Made by a program: the position numbers and the translations under genes. Source: a virus. From it: 30,706 bases of DNA. The stretch spans positions 1 through 30,706 of IMG/VR virus record IMGVR_UViG_3300003323_000103; one strand, 5' to 3'. This document shows, piece after piece, positions 16,083 to 23,865 of the stretch. Position 1 is the stretch's first letter. Each line of letters starts with the position of its first letter. The notes under the pieces were generated by a model, which was not told where the DNA came from, ran no database searches, and was given only the letters and a program-made list of their open reading frames with translations.

Positions 16083-16916
16083 TCACACCCCAAACGAAAC
16101 AATCGGCCGCATCACGCACCGGCAAAACGGCAGGTCCCCAGGCTTTCCGCGAACAACCTGCCCATACATCTCACCGATCACAGGCAGGTCATCCAGGCTG
16201 AAGGTCTTGCCGTCGAGCTCGATGTGGTCCTTCCGCGGGTGCTGCGTGCCGCCCGTGTGTATCCACTCGAACTCCTTCACGCCGATGGCCTGCATGCGCC
16301 CGGCGTTGATGTTGTTGTAGGCCTTGCGCGTCTGGTCCATCGCCACATTGCGCGCGTGGCGGATGTTCTGGTCGTACTTTTCCGTCAGGTATGGCAAGAG
16401 CGTCTGCAGGCCGCCACCAGTGGTGATGGAGCGCATGACTTGTCCTTGGACCGCGCCCAGGTACTTCGACGGAATCAGCTTGATCAGATTCGCAGCCTCT
16501 GCCGTGCTCGCGGTCACGATCTCCTGTAGACGATCGTTCAGAACGTTCGTGTCCAGGGTCACGCGGCCGGACAACTCCTTGAGAGACATGCCCAGCGTGA
16601 CCGCGCTGTTCTTCACGGTCCGCGAGATCATCCGCTTCGTCGATCTCTTGGCGAGACGGTTGAATAGCGGCTCGTACTTGTCCACCAGGCCATTCAGAGC
16701 GACCCGAGCCTGAGAACTCACATTGCCGAAGGCGCCGCCCTTCTCATCGTCCATGGCGCCGTGGTGCGTGCTCTCTGCGAACACACGCTTCATCTCACGC
16801 TTGATGTCGTCGCCAAGACGGCGAACCATCGTCAGGATGGCGCTCACGTACTCTTGCTGGATCGCCACGTTCGGGCGGAGGATGCCGCCCTCGAGCCGCT
16901 TATTCGTCTCCGTCAT
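16083..16916 (-). CDS. Mu F-like head morphogenesis protein
   Basis: From the ATG at 16916 ([23 protein letters not shown]) the protein is 277 residues. The C-terminal half carries the MuF signature: [57 protein letters not shown] in the usual order, ending with [11 protein letters not shown]. The domain is found in proteins packaged in the head next to the portal. The start at 16916 overlaps the portal gene's end by 17 nt; an open stretch upstream is a portal shadow. The role is minor head protein, possibly ejected with DNA. Confidence 0.9.
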   Translation of the reverse strand: MTETNKRLEGGILRPNVAIQQEYVSAILTMVRRLGDDIKREMKRVFAESTHHGAMDDEKGGAFGNVSSQARVALNGLVDKYEPLFNRLAKRSTKRMISRTVKNSAVTLGMSLKELSGRVTLDTNVLNDRLQEIVTASTAEAANLIKLIPSKYLGAVQGQVMRSITTGGGLQTLLPYLTEKYDQNIRHARNVAMDQTRKAYNNINAGRMQAIGVKEFEWIHTGGTQHPRKDHIELDGKTFSLDDLPVIGEMYGQVVRGKPGDLPFCRCVMRPIVSFGV

Positions 16917-18378
16917 CTTCTGACTCGGCCGGAAGGTCGTCCAGCCCAAGGTCGTTGTAGCCGCCATCTGGGTCCAAAGCGATCCGGCGCCGCTCGTCCT
17001 CGCTCGAGAGTGCTCCAGATGCGATGAGCGCAGCACCGGTCTGCGCCTTCACCAAGTTGGTGTCGGCCAACTCCTTGGCAGTGGGACTGTCCAGCGGACG
17101 CCAGGCGACCGTGGTTTCGATCATCTCGCCGCCGATCTTGGGCAGCACGTAGGACTTCTGCACCAGCGCATGGTGACGCTCGATGAAGGGCGTCAGGTCG
17201 TGAGACTGGATGCTTTCCAACTCTTCGTGGTAGCTCGCCTCTTCGTACTCGCCTGTGGCATTGAAGCCCTTCGGGGTCGTGCCCAGGAGCTTCGTCGCCG
17301 GCACGTTGGCGCCAGCTGCGACCAACTGGTACTGGGTCATGATGACCGAATCCAAGTCGGCCAGCGACGTGTCGAACTGCTCGAACTCATCGCCCTCCAT
17401 GTCGCCCAGCTTCACGCCATAGTTGTCACGGAAGTACACCCAGCGATTCAGGGCCTCTACGGCTTCGTCGCCTTTGGCCAGGAACTGCCCCATGTCCGTC
17501 TTCCAGACGTTCGTGCGCTTCGTCTGAGCCAGCTGCGGGGCCTCGTTCGCCACGCGCTCGGACGCATAGACACGCTCCATGATCTGCTGCGGAACTGGAA
17601 TCCCTCCGTAGAGGTACGCCGGCTTAAGCAGGTCTGGCGGGTCAGAGTTGCGGAAAACGATCAGGTGCGACCGGTGGTGCCGCTTGCCATTGATGAGCCA
17701 GAACGTCGGCTCGTAGAAATGCACCGTGTCGGGCTGCGCGGCTGCATTCTGGTCCAGCTCGGGGGCGGTCCAGTATGGATCAACCTGCACGATGCCGCGA
17801 TAGCTTCCAGGCGTCACGCCGTCGATGTTGAATGGCTTCTCGTAGTAGTCTGGATCGGTGGAGTCCACCTTGAACAGTGCAATGCGGATGCCGAAGATCC
17901 GGCCCATGCGCACGAACTGCTCCAGGTTCCAATTCAGCCGCATCGCCCGGTCGTAACGGCGCATGATCTTCAGAGCCGCTGGGTCGAGGTCGTCGCCATC
18001 GATGCTCACCACGTCGAAGCCCTGACGGATTGCATCGCGGCCCGGCATCGAGCATGCTTTGTTGATCAGCCAGTGCTGGGACAAGATCGCACACAGCTGA
18101 TGGCCAATGAACGTTTGGCTTGCGTACCAAAGCGCCAGCACCTCAGGGATCGAGGCGGGCTGCGCTGCAATCTTCAGCAGGCTCGCCCCCTCGCTGTCGT
18201 CCTGCGCCCCAATCGAGCGGGCTTTCGGTAGGCCTCGAATCAGCTTCGCCAGCACGTCCCCGAGCTTCACCACTGGCGAGCCCAGACCGTCGAAGTTGTG
18301 CGTGCTGAAGAACCCTCCGCCCACGCGGGGAGCAGGAACTGGCGCGGCAGCAGGTTTGCGGAAGAGCCAGTTGAACAT
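16900..18378 (-). CDS. Portal protein, DUF1073 family
   Basis: The 492-residue protein matches the DUF1073 portal family: DDSEGASLLKIAAQPASIPEVLALWYASQTFIGHQLCAILSQHWLINKACSMPGRDAIRQGF (split here only for reference) near the N-terminus, 'LMRMGRIFGIRIALFKV'-type strand (actual VRMGRIFGIRIALFKVD), and SDPPDLLKPAYLYGGIPVPQQIMERVYAS in the centre. The segment 'VPATKLLGTTPKGFNATGEYEEASYHEELESIQ' is the portal wing/stem hallmark. It forms the dodecameric DNA channel and docks the terminase. It starts 3 nt after the terminase stop. Recent databases attach an Acb1-related name to this family, but this protein is a portal and shows no separate nuclease part. Confidence 0.9.
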   Translation of the reverse strand: MFNWLFRKPAAAPVPAPRVGGGFFSTHNFDGLGSPVVKLGDVLAKLIRGLPKARSIGAQDDSEGASLLKIAAQPASIPEVLALWYASQTFIGHQLCAILSQHWLINKACSMPGRDAIRQGFDVVSIDGDDLDPAALKIMRRYDRAMRLNWNLEQFVRMGRIFGIRIALFKVDSTDPDYYEKPFNIDGVTPGSYRGIVQVDPYWTAPELDQNAAAQPDTVHFYEPTFWLINGKRHHRSHLIVFRNSDPPDLLKPAYLYGGIPVPQQIMERVYASERVANEAPQLAQTKRTNVWKTDMGQFLAKGDEAVEALNRWVYFRDNYGVKLGDMEGDEFEQFDTSLADLDSVIMTQYQLVAAGANVPATKLLGTTPKGFNATGEYEEASYHEELESIQSHDLTPFIERHHALVQKSYVLPKIGGEMIETTVAWRPLDSPTAKELADTNLVKAQTGAALIASGALSSEDERRRIALDPDGGYNDLGLDDLPAESEDDGDE

Positions 18379-18381
18379 GCG

Positions 18382-19758
18382 TTATCCAAAGAACGAGGTG
18401 CGCGGAGCAATCAGCTCGGCGAATGCCCGTGAGAGCGAATCAATCTGGTCGTCATGCGATCCGTTCGGGAACATCCGCATTTCGTTGATCAGCTCGTCAT
18501 TCCATGACGCCTTCAGCATGAGCACGTTGCCCACATTGATCTGCGCCGCCAATGGCTCGGCCCGGGTTATCTTGTCGCCCGTCTCTGGCGATGTGTGAAC
18601 CTTGAAACCCGCAAGTTGGCGCGTCAGATACAGCACCTGTGTCTTGCCGGCCTGCCCCGGGTCTTGCGGGATGCTCTGTTTGGTCGCGCGCCCGTCGCGC
18701 CCAGCGGTATTGATGATGGCGGTGTCACGCTCATCTGGTCCGACCCGCAACCGCGTCATGTCGGCGATCACATAGCGCCCATCCTCCAGGCGCCCGATCT
18801 TCCCGCCGGCCGTGTAGTCGCCGTCGATCGTGGAAGCCAAGTCCCAGCCACGCACCCATGTGATGCGCCCGATCGGCAACGCCTCGATGACCGGCATGGC
18901 ATCTGGCTTGAAGATGCCGCCGTCGGCGGGCGCTGGACGCTGTTGGTACTGCCCGGAAAAGACGTATGGCGCCGCGCGCTCCATGCGGTGCAGCGTGTCG
19001 ATTTCGTGCTTCGCGGGCCAGAGTGCGGAACCATCCTCCTGGATGGCTGGCAGACAGACATGCTCCCAGACCTCGCCATTGCCACCCTTGAGCAGCCAGC
19101 CAGCCAGATCATCCTCATGCAGGCGCTGCATGATCAGAATGATCGGCGTCTGCGGCGAGTTCTTGCGGCTCTCCAGCGTGTTCTGGAACCAGTCCAGCAC
19201 GTTCTGGCGCATCACGTCCGACCGGGCCTCATCGGGCTTGTGCGGGTCGTCGATGATGATCGCGCCACCGAATCCTGGCCGGTGCTTGCCAGCGCCGAAG
19301 CCGGTGATCGTGCCGCCAGCGCCGGCCGAGTACATCACCCCGCCTGCCGTGGTCTTCCAGTGGCTCTTCGCCTCGCTGGCCAGCTCGCAGGCGGGGAAGA
19401 TCTCCTTGAAGGCCTCGTGCTGCACCATGCCCAGCACCGCGGCGCTGTTATTGGTAGCCAGCGTTGAGGAGTAGCTGGCGTGGATGAATTCGGCGTCCGG
19501 CACCTGGCCGAGCGCCCACGCGATGAAGTTCACCACCGCAAGCTCGGTCTTGGAGTACCGGGGCGGGATGTTGATGATCAGCCGGGTGCACTCGCCCCGG
19601 AAAACCCGCATCAGCGCATCGCAGACGATCTTGTGGTGCGGGCTGCGCATCCACTGGAAGCGCCTGCGTTGCAGGAACATCCAGCGGGAGAAGAAGTAGA
19701 GGTCGGCGCGCGCCAACTCGGCGGCGGCGAACCACTCTTCCGGGCTGTACTCGCGCAC
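18382..19758 (-). CDS. Terminase large subunit
   Basis: The 458-residue protein has the full TerL layout. The ATPase domain has a deviant Walker A IPPRYSKTE at 64-72, Walker B IIIDDP at 168-172, and motif 'PIILIMQRLHEDDLAG' at 205-220. The RNase H-like nuclease domain has D306 in RGWDLAST and the acidic pair in HDDQIDSL (436-442). It packages DNA into proheads and cuts it. It lies 1 nt after the small subunit stop and before the portal. All expected catalytic residues are present, so it looks functional. Confidence 0.95.
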   Translation of the reverse strand: MREYSPEEWFAAAELARADLYFFSRWMFLQRRRFQWMRSPHHKIVCDALMRVFRGECTRLIINIPPRYSKTELAVVNFIAWALGQVPDAEFIHASYSSTLATNNSAAVLGMVQHEAFKEIFPACELASEAKSHWKTTAGGVMYSAGAGGTITGFGAGKHRPGFGGAIIIDDPHKPDEARSDVMRQNVLDWFQNTLESRKNSPQTPIILIMQRLHEDDLAGWLLKGGNGEVWEHVCLPAIQEDGSALWPAKHEIDTLHRMERAAPYVFSGQYQQRPAPADGGIFKPDAMPVIEALPIGRITWVRGWDLASTIDGDYTAGGKIGRLEDGRYVIADMTRLRVGPDERDTAIINTAGRDGRATKQSIPQDPGQAGKTQVLYLTRQLAGFKVHTSPETGDKITRAEPLAAQINVGNVLMLKASWNDELINEMRMFPNGSHDDQIDSLSRAFAELIAPRTSFFG

Positions 19759-19759
19759 C

Positions 19760-20188
19760 TCAGACCTCGGCCGCTACATTCCGCGCCAGCTCCTGAAACT
19801 TCTCGGCTGTCATGGTCACGCTTCGGACCGGGCCACCGTTCGCCCCAGTGATCTCCGTCTTCTCGACATACAGGCCGCTCGCCTTGCCCCTGGCGATCTC
19901 GGCGGCCACGGCAGCGGCGTACTTGCCCTCCCCTTCGGCAGCCTTGCTCAGGTCTGCCAAGCGCTGCAGATGGCCCTCCAAGGTCACGCCAGCGGCTTCC
20001 ACCACGGGTGCCCGAAGCTCTACCAGCCTTGTAGCGATCTTGGAGTTATCCAGTAGTGCTTTGCCAGCGCGGTTGATCGTGGCTTGGTTCGTCGTGGTCG
20101 GGGAGTAAGCGCGGCGGTAGGCCTCGCTGGCGTTCCCGGTCTCCATGTACGCGAGACAGAACGCTTCCTGCTTCTGTGTGAGCGCCAT
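19760..20188 (-). CDS. Terminase small subunit
   Basis: From the ATG at 20188 the protein is 142 residues: MALTQKQEAFCLAYMETGNASEAYRRAY, the classic Terminase_2 opening with a helix-turn-helix, followed by NRAGKALLDNSKIATRLVELR and a C-terminal helix region. It recognises the packaging site and feeds DNA to TerL. AAGGA 6 nt before the ATG fixes the start; the longer frame upstream lacks any family match. The 271 bp upstream, between it and the gene at 20460, is AT-richer and may hold the packaging site or a promoter, but I see no convincing -35/-10 pair. Confidence 0.93.
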   Translation of the reverse strand: MALTQKQEAFCLAYMETGNASEAYRRAYSPTTTNQATINRAGKALLDNSKIATRLVELRAPVVEAAGVTLEGHLQRLADLSKAAEGEGKYAAAVAAEIARGKASGLYVEKTEITGANGGPVRSVTMTAEKFQELARNVAAEV

Positions 20189-20459
20189 GGTGAATCCTTG
20201 AATGGGGGCACAGCACAGCCGAGGGCTGGGAGGGAGGAAGACGCCCAGGTGGTCTCCCCCGGCTGGCTGGCAGGCGGCGTCTTGCCCGACGGCTGCACGG
20301 GCCGGCTTGGCCTTCACGGACGGAAGAGGAATTCCGCCATGTCAGTTGGTTGCCGGGTTTGAAAACGAGGGAAAACTTCCTTGATTTGGGAAAATAAAAG
20401 TAAGAACTTTCTACTCCCCAAACACTACAAACCAGTTCCCTTAACCACAGGAGGCAGCA

Positions 20460-20747
20460 ATGGCAAATCTCTTCATCGCCTATGACCTAATGGCGCCTGG
20501 CCAAAACTATGACGCGGTACGGGACGCAATCCGGTCATTGGGCCAGTGGCATCAGTTCCAGTACTCGCTGTTCTATGTGAGCACCGCACTAGAGGCCGCA
20601 GACGCTTACAACCGCGTGATCATCCACATGGACAAGAATGACAAGCTCGCAGTAATAGATGCGTCTGGCGGTGTTGTCACTGGGTGGGATAGACCCCCCA
20701 TCGAAGCGATCAACGCCATCTGGAACTACCAGCCACGTCTGCTCTAA
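20460..20747 (+). CDS. Cas2/VapD-like small ferredoxin-fold protein (SinR-type)
   Basis: The 95-residue protein opens MANLFIAYDLMAPGQNYDAVRDAIRSLG and continues YSLFYVSTALEAADAYNRVIIHMDKNDKLAVIDASGG. This is the beta-alpha-beta pattern of the Cas2/VapD-like superfamily, including the Asp of the first strand (YDL, residue 9) that binds metal in Cas2. Such solitary proteins, often called SinR-family, occur in phages and mobile elements without CRISPR genes; no CRISPR array or other cas gene is present here. AGGAGG lies 5 nt before the ATG. It runs opposite to all neighbours, between the 98-residue regulator and the terminase, and is followed by a bidirectional terminator. Nuclease or toxin activity is possible but unproven. 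Confidence 0.75.
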   Translation: MANLFIAYDLMAPGQNYDAVRDAIRSLGQWHQFQYSLFYVSTALEAADAYNRVIIHMDKNDKLAVIDASGGVVTGWDRPPIEAINAIWNYQPRLL

Positions 20748-20810
20748 GGGGTGCCACGGCGCGGTCACGATCTGCGGCTTGAAAGCTGTGTGCAGCGAGG
20801 ACCGGCCGGG

Positions 20811-20852
20811 CGAAAACGAAAAAGCCGCTGGGTATTGCTACCAAGCGGCTTT
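20811..20852. terminator. Bidirectional terminator between convergent genes
   Basis: AAAGCCGCT and AGCGGCTTT (20821-20829 with 20844-20852) form a 9-bp stem extended by GGT/ACC. On the minus strand it is followed by TTTTTCGTTTT, a strong U-tract for the 20892-21188 gene. On the plus strand the T-run is shorter and would serve the gene ending at 20747. Confidence 0.8.
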
Positions 20853-20891
20853 GCTTTGGGCGCACCAACGCCCCACGGCCGAAACTATGCC

Positions 20892-21188
20892 CTATTCCGA
20901 TTCGGCGTGCAAGCCCTTCATCTCGAAATCTTCAAACGAGATTTTCGCGCCGATCTCGCGCATCTTTTCCACGACCAGGCGCAGTTGTTCAGGAGGCAGC
21001 GCCAGTCTGGCAGCGATGAAAAACATCATGTGCAGATTTATTCCACGCGGCTCGACCCCGCCGGTGTACTTGCGCCACTGCTGGCCGCCCGCAACGCTTG
21101 CCAGCTCCGCCATGTCATTACCGCTGAACCCGAGTTGCTCCTTCAAGCGCTGCAGGTCTGTCGTGCTGGGGGCTTCGTAGGGAATCAT
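20892..21188 (-). CDS. Small XRE/HTH-like protein
   Basis: The 98-residue protein contains DLQRLKEQLGFSGNDMAELASVAGGQQWRKYTGG, which reads as a helix-turn-helix of XRE type with the recognition helix around residues 33-42, followed by MMFFIAARLALPPEQLRLVVEKM. Similar small regulators occur just before the terminase genes in betaproteobacterial phages. It is enclosed by terminators on both sides (21198-21217 upstream, 20811-20852 downstream), so it needs read-through or its own promoter. DNA-binding is likely; the target is unknown. Confidence 0.65.
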   Translation of the reverse strand: MIPYEAPSTTDLQRLKEQLGFSGNDMAELASVAGGQQWRKYTGGVEPRGINLHMMFFIAARLALPPEQLRLVVEKMREIGAKISFEDFEMKGLHAESE

Positions 21189-21197
21189 GGGGATGTG

Positions 21198-21217
21198 AAA
21201 ACGGCCCTTTCGGGCCG
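21198..21217 (-). terminator. Rho-independent terminator after the 58-residue membrane gene
   Basis: On the minus strand CGGCCC, loop GAAA, GGGCCG is followed by TTTT. The GNRA loop on a 6-bp GC stem is very stable. It lies 8 nt after the stop of the 58-residue gene and 9 nt before the next ATG at 21188. It could be the tR'-like stop of a late promoter. Confidence 0.8.
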
Positions 21218-21225
21218 CTTGGTAT

Positions 21226-21402
21226 TTAGAGGAAGACTTTGGTGATCGCTACTGCTGCTGCGGCCACTGAGGCAATCACTACAGCCGGATACCACATGCG
21301 CTCCCGGATCATCTTGGCGGCTTCCGCGTTGAGCTTGACGGTTTCAGCCATCAGCTTGCCGATCTCTGCTTCAACTTTGAGCTGGTCCAAGGTCTTTTCC
21401 AT
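21226..21402 (-). CDS. 58-residue single-pass membrane protein
   Basis: The frame encodes a charged amphipathic N-terminal helix (MEKTLDQLKVEAEIGKLMAE, then TVKLNAEAAKMIRER) and one C-terminal membrane segment of about 19 residues (YPAVVIASVAAAAVAITKVFL without its last residues). Proteins of this build are common in phages; they are often left without a function and some act in lysis or exclusion. AAGGA lies about 9 nt before the ATG. It is the first gene after the promoter at 21458-21485 and is followed closely by a terminator. Confidence 0.75.
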   Translation of the reverse strand: MEKTLDQLKVEAEIGKLMAETVKLNAEAAKMIRERMWYPAVVIASVAAAAVAITKVFL

Positions 21403-21457
21403 TTCCGTTCATCCTTTTGGGGTTCGGGCTGCGCGGGCTGCGCTACCACTGAGGAGA

Positions 21458-21485
21458 AGTATAGCACCATCGGTGCTAGATGCAA
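21458..21485 (-). promoter_or_regulatory. Leftward promoter with palindromic operator in its spacer
   Basis: On the minus strand TTGCAT (-35-like, 21480-21485) and TATACT (-10, 5 of 6 consensus, 21458-21463) are 16 nt apart. The spacer is nearly filled by the perfect palindrome TAGCACC-GAT-GGTGCTA (21462-21478). Transcription would start near 21451 and read the 58-residue gene, then meet the terminator at 21198-21217. The place, just after a possible late-regulator gene, suggests a late promoter comparable to lambda PR'. Confidence 0.6.
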
Positions 21486-21512
21486 GAGGAGAGTTGTAAC
21501 CCACCAAGAATC

Positions 21513-22049
21513 TCACACCTCTCCTCGCTTTACCCGCTCCCATTCGGACTTCAGGATTGCGCGCGTCTGATCAATTACCTTACGCTTTACGTCCTTCCTA
21601 GCCTGCTTTTCTTGATCTGAGGAGTTGCCATCAATTTTTTGGCTCATCCTCTCCAGCTCCTCCATCGAGTCTTCCAGCTCAATATGTGCATCCTCCTTCG
21701 GGTTTAGGCGCAACACGATTCGCTGAGTAACCTCTTCCGACTCGCGTAGAGCCTCCAAGTAAGCTTCAAGCTCTTTGGACTTCTCGCTTTCGGACTTTTC
21801 ATCGTTCTCATGCTGCTGAATCTCAGTCAGCATGGCGTCCAGCATCAGAAGCCTAGCGATGTCAGCCCGCAAGTCATTGATCCACGCTTGCCTTCTCGCT
21901 GCGATGCTATCAGCGACCTGCCTTTTGGCTAAACGCTCCTGCAAATCTGCCTGTCGCTTTGCTATGCGCCACTGCAGAAGTGGGCCAACAATCATCGAGA
22001 TGATTGCGACTATGGCAAGCGCATACTTGTTGAAAATGTCCGCTTCCAT
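21513..22049 (-). CDS. Membrane-anchored coiled-coil protein
   Basis: From the ATG at 22049 the protein has 178 residues: one N-terminal membrane segment (YALAIVAIISMIVGPLL, about residues 8-25) and then about 150 residues of charged, mostly coiled-coil helix (QADLQERLAKRQVADSIAARR...; later EELERMSQKIDGNSSDQEKQARKD). I do not recognise a family by name. The ATG overlaps the upstream stop (TGATG). Base composition is AT-richer than the structural genes, which suggests later acquisition. A spanin, exclusion or holin-partner role cannot be told from sequence. Confidence 0.65.
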   Translation of the reverse strand: MEADIFNKYALAIVAIISMIVGPLLQWRIAKRQADLQERLAKRQVADSIAARRQAWINDLRADIARLLMLDAMLTEIQQHENDEKSESEKSKELEAYLEALRESEEVTQRIVLRLNPKEDAHIELEDSMEELERMSQKIDGNSSDQEKQARKDVKRKVIDQTRAILKSEWERVKRGEV

Positions 22050-22450
22050 CAAATTACCCCAGCCCTCAAAAGTTGTTGAGTCAACATGTTACGGGCTTCC
22101 ATGATGACAATGCCACATTCGATGGGATCACGAGGTAGCCGAGGACTCATCCATACCTTCCGCCCCGTGTAGCAGTTCCGAGCGAGGCAGTAGATGGCCG
22201 CGCGGTAGGGCTCAGGCATCCCGCCCTGCCCTCGTGCATCCCCGCTAACGTGGAAGTCGATGGCCTGCATCTTCACGGCTTCCAAGTGGCCGTCGAGCAA
22301 GTCATCAGCCGAATCCCAGCCGCTGCGGCTCTGTGCATCGCGAAAGGCGGGGTCATCCAGGCGATCTACCCCATTGAGGGGCTTTTCTCGCATCCAGTGA
22401 TGCCACCGGCTCAGGAGGTCGTCTAGGATGAACTCACAGTCGCTGTGCAT
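22049..22450 (-). CDS. Conserved phage protein, possible late-gene regulator
   Basis: The protein of about 133 residues begins HSDCEFILDDLLSRWHHWM and later has a conserved-looking block 'YRAAIYCLARNCYTGRKVWMSPRLPRDP', ending MLTQQLLRAGVI. Similar proteins sit after NinG in betaproteobacterial phages, where lambda has Q, but I see no named domain and no clear zinc finger. Two ATG codons stand side by side; the second (22450) has AGGA 6 nt upstream and is used here. Its position just upstream of the promoter at 21458-21485 makes a late regulator a fair but unproven guess. Confidence 0.6.
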   Translation of the reverse strand: MHSDCEFILDDLLSRWHHWMREKPLNGVDRLDDPAFRDAQSRSGWDSADDLLDGHLEAVKMQAIDFHVSGDARGQGGMPEPYRAAIYCLARNCYTGRKVWMSPRLPRDPIECGIVIMEARNMLTQQLLRAGVI

Positions 22451-22622
22451 CATCAGTCCTCTCTACACCAGGCTCCAAGACCTCGGTTGGAACTTCCTGC
22501 CAGAAACAAGTAAGACCGTCCGGGCGGTTTACGAGTTGATGCAACACCTTGACGCGAACTCCGTTTTGAACGTGCTCGAAGAATCGGAGGTGAGCAGTTG
22601 GGGTGTTTTCTGTAGTCTTCAT
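22434..22622 (-). CDS. Small phage protein between ninG and late regulator
   Basis: The 62-residue product (MKTTENTPTAHLRFFEHVQNG..., LTCFWQEVPTEVLEPG) resembles small phage proteins with an LRF...LQ...W.DVP pattern. Its ATG directly follows the ninG stop (TAAATG) and its 3' end overlaps the next gene, so it is embedded in the operon. No function is known to me. Confidence 0.55.
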   Translation of the reverse strand: MKTTENTPTAHLRFFEHVQNGVRVKVLHQLVNRPDGLTCFWQEVPTEVLEPGVERTDDAQRL

Positions 22623-23192
22623 TTATGCCTTCTCCTTGCTAATGTTCTTTAGCTCCTTGAGCTTGGCGACATACGAAACCTTGATGCCGATCAATTCCTC
22701 TCGGGTCCACTTCTTTGGCGTGTTTTCCGCCTCCAGTGCTTCGACGCGCTCCAGCCCGATGCGTCGGACTAGGTTGATGCGGTAGTCCACGGCATTCCCC
22801 GACAGCCATTGGTTGTCGTGCTTGCTCTGGGCGTGGCAGTTGTCCTCGTTGAACCGTAGGTGCGATGCGGCTCCCACTGAGCGGTAATGGCCGGCGTCGA
22901 CGGCATTTCCCGTCCAGTCGAGCGGGCGGCCGCTGGAGATGCAGGCATGCCCAGCAAGGCGATCACGCTCCCGGATGAAGGCGTTGAAGGCTCGCTGAGC
23001 CTCCGCAGTCAGTTCTGGGATTCGCTTCAGCGCAGCCTTTCGCGTGACGATCTTGGCGCGCTCCTCTGCCTTGTCGCTCTTGACCTTGCGGGCTGCACAG
23101 ACTGGCGAGCAGACAGCCTGCATCGAGCGCACAGGGGTGAACAGCGACTTGCAGAAAGCGCAGGGCTTGGGCTTGAGGGTGGAGCTCAGCAC
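22623..23192 (-). CDS. ninG: NinG/Rap-like recombination endonuclease
   Basis: The 189-residue protein matches lambda NinG (Rap), a Holliday-junction/D-loop endonuclease that helps RecA- or Red-dependent recombination. It has an N-terminal four-cysteine zinc site (CAFCKSLFTPVRSMQAVC...C), a basic linker, the FNAFIRERDRLAGHACISSG segment with DAGHYRSVGAASHLRF and NCHAQSKHDNQWLSGN (HNH-like core), and a charged C-terminal helix. It overlaps the upstream gene by 7 bp and is followed immediately by the 62-residue gene. Confidence 0.93.
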   Translation of the reverse strand: MLSSTLKPKPCAFCKSLFTPVRSMQAVCSPVCAARKVKSDKAEERAKIVTRKAALKRIPELTAEAQRAFNAFIRERDRLAGHACISSGRPLDWTGNAVDAGHYRSVGAASHLRFNEDNCHAQSKHDNQWLSGNAVDYRINLVRRIGLERVEALEAENTPKKWTREELIGIKVSYVAKLKELKNISKEKA

Positions 23193-23398
23193 TGCACCGC
23201 CTCCAGGTCAAACCCACTGCGCCTCGGTTTGCCGTCGATGTGAATGCGCTTCACAGCAATGGAGAACGTGCGGCCACCGAGATCCTTGGCGCGCACGCTC
23301 ATCAATCCGCGCTCCGTCACGAGCCCGTTGCCCACGATGGTGAGCACCCGCGGCTTCATGCGCGGATCGTTGTCGTGGAGTCGATCACCGGGCTTCAT
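23186..23398 (-). CDS. Small beta-rich phage protein between ninB and ninG
   Basis: From the ATG at 23398 the product is 70 residues: MKPGDRLHDNDPRMKPRVLTI, then ERGLMSVRAKDLGGRTFSIAVKRIHIDGKPRRSGFDL. The DNDPRMK and RIHxDGKPRRSGF motifs are familiar from small SH3/KOW-like phage proteins in nin regions. The start is fixed by an ATGA overlap with ninB; the long open stretch upstream in this frame is the ninB shadow. A nucleic-acid-binding role is plausible but unproven. Confidence 0.75.
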   Translation of the reverse strand: MKPGDRLHDNDPRMKPRVLTIVGNGLVTERGLMSVRAKDLGGRTFSIAVKRIHIDGKPRRSGFDLEAVQC

Positions 23399-23865
23399 GG
23401 ACGATCTCCCCACGATTTCGGCGCGTGCAGCGTGATCCCACGCTCGGCCGCATAGGCGTTCAGCCATTCGATGAAAGCGGCAGCCAGGCGCACGGTGAAT
23501 GTGCGCGACTGCTCGCCTACTGCCACGAAGCCCGCATGGTTCAGCGCGGGCAGCAGCTGCAGCTCGCCGAACTTGTCCCATTCGGGCGAGAGCGCCGGGT
23601 CGTCGCGCGTCTCGTGTTTGAAGGCGTCGATCAGCAGGCGCTTCCAGGACTCCGCATCAAGCTTCTTCCCGTGCAGCTGGTCCTGCTTTGCGATGTCAGC
23701 AATGATCGCGTGGAAGTGGGCGTTCTGCCCTTCCCTGCGCGTCTCCTCCTTGAGCACCAGCCGGTAGCGGTGCCCGGCCATCGTGCCGGGCTTGATGGTG
23801 TCCCAGAACATGGCTGTCATGGCGCTGTGGGCCTGCTGGGGGTTGATGAGGGCTACCGCTGTCAT
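23395..23865 (-). CDS. ninB: NinB (Orf-like) recombination mediator
   Basis: The 156-residue protein fits NinB/Orf of lambda, a single-strand-DNA-binding recombination mediator that can replace RecFOR. Typical parts are FWDTIKPGTMAGHRYRLVLKEETRREGQNAHFHAIIADIAKQ, KLDAESWKRLLIDAFKHET, and SRTFTVRLAAAFIEWLNAYAAERGI near the C-terminus. The ATG at 23865, with GGAG 6 nt upstream and an ATGA overlap with the preceding mini-frame, is preferred over a GTG four codons earlier. Confidence 0.92.
   Translation of the reverse strand: MTAVALINPQQAHSAMTAMFWDTIKPGTMAGHRYRLVLKEETRREGQNAHFHAIIADIAKQDQLHGKKLDAESWKRLLIDAFKHETRDDPALSPEWDKFGELQLLPALNHAGFVAVGEQSRTFTVRLAAAFIEWLNAYAAERGITLHAPKSWGDRP

Noticed and set aside
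17170-18231. Plus-strand open frame of 353 codons
   Set aside because: Antisense to the clear portal gene with no recognisable domain.
16900-18378. Reading the DUF1073 protein as an anti-CBASS nuclease
   Set aside because: The name is attached to this family in some databases, but length, motifs and position between terminase and MuF gene are those of a portal protein.
20340-20459. Promoter for the Cas2-like gene in the AT-rich stretch (TTGATT at 20381)
   Set aside because: No -10 hexamer with acceptable match stands at 16-18 nt spacing; a promoter is likely somewhere here but I cannot place it.
20460-20747. CRISPR-Cas locus
   Set aside because: Only a Cas2-like fold is present; no repeat-spacer array and no cas1 or effector gene in the window.
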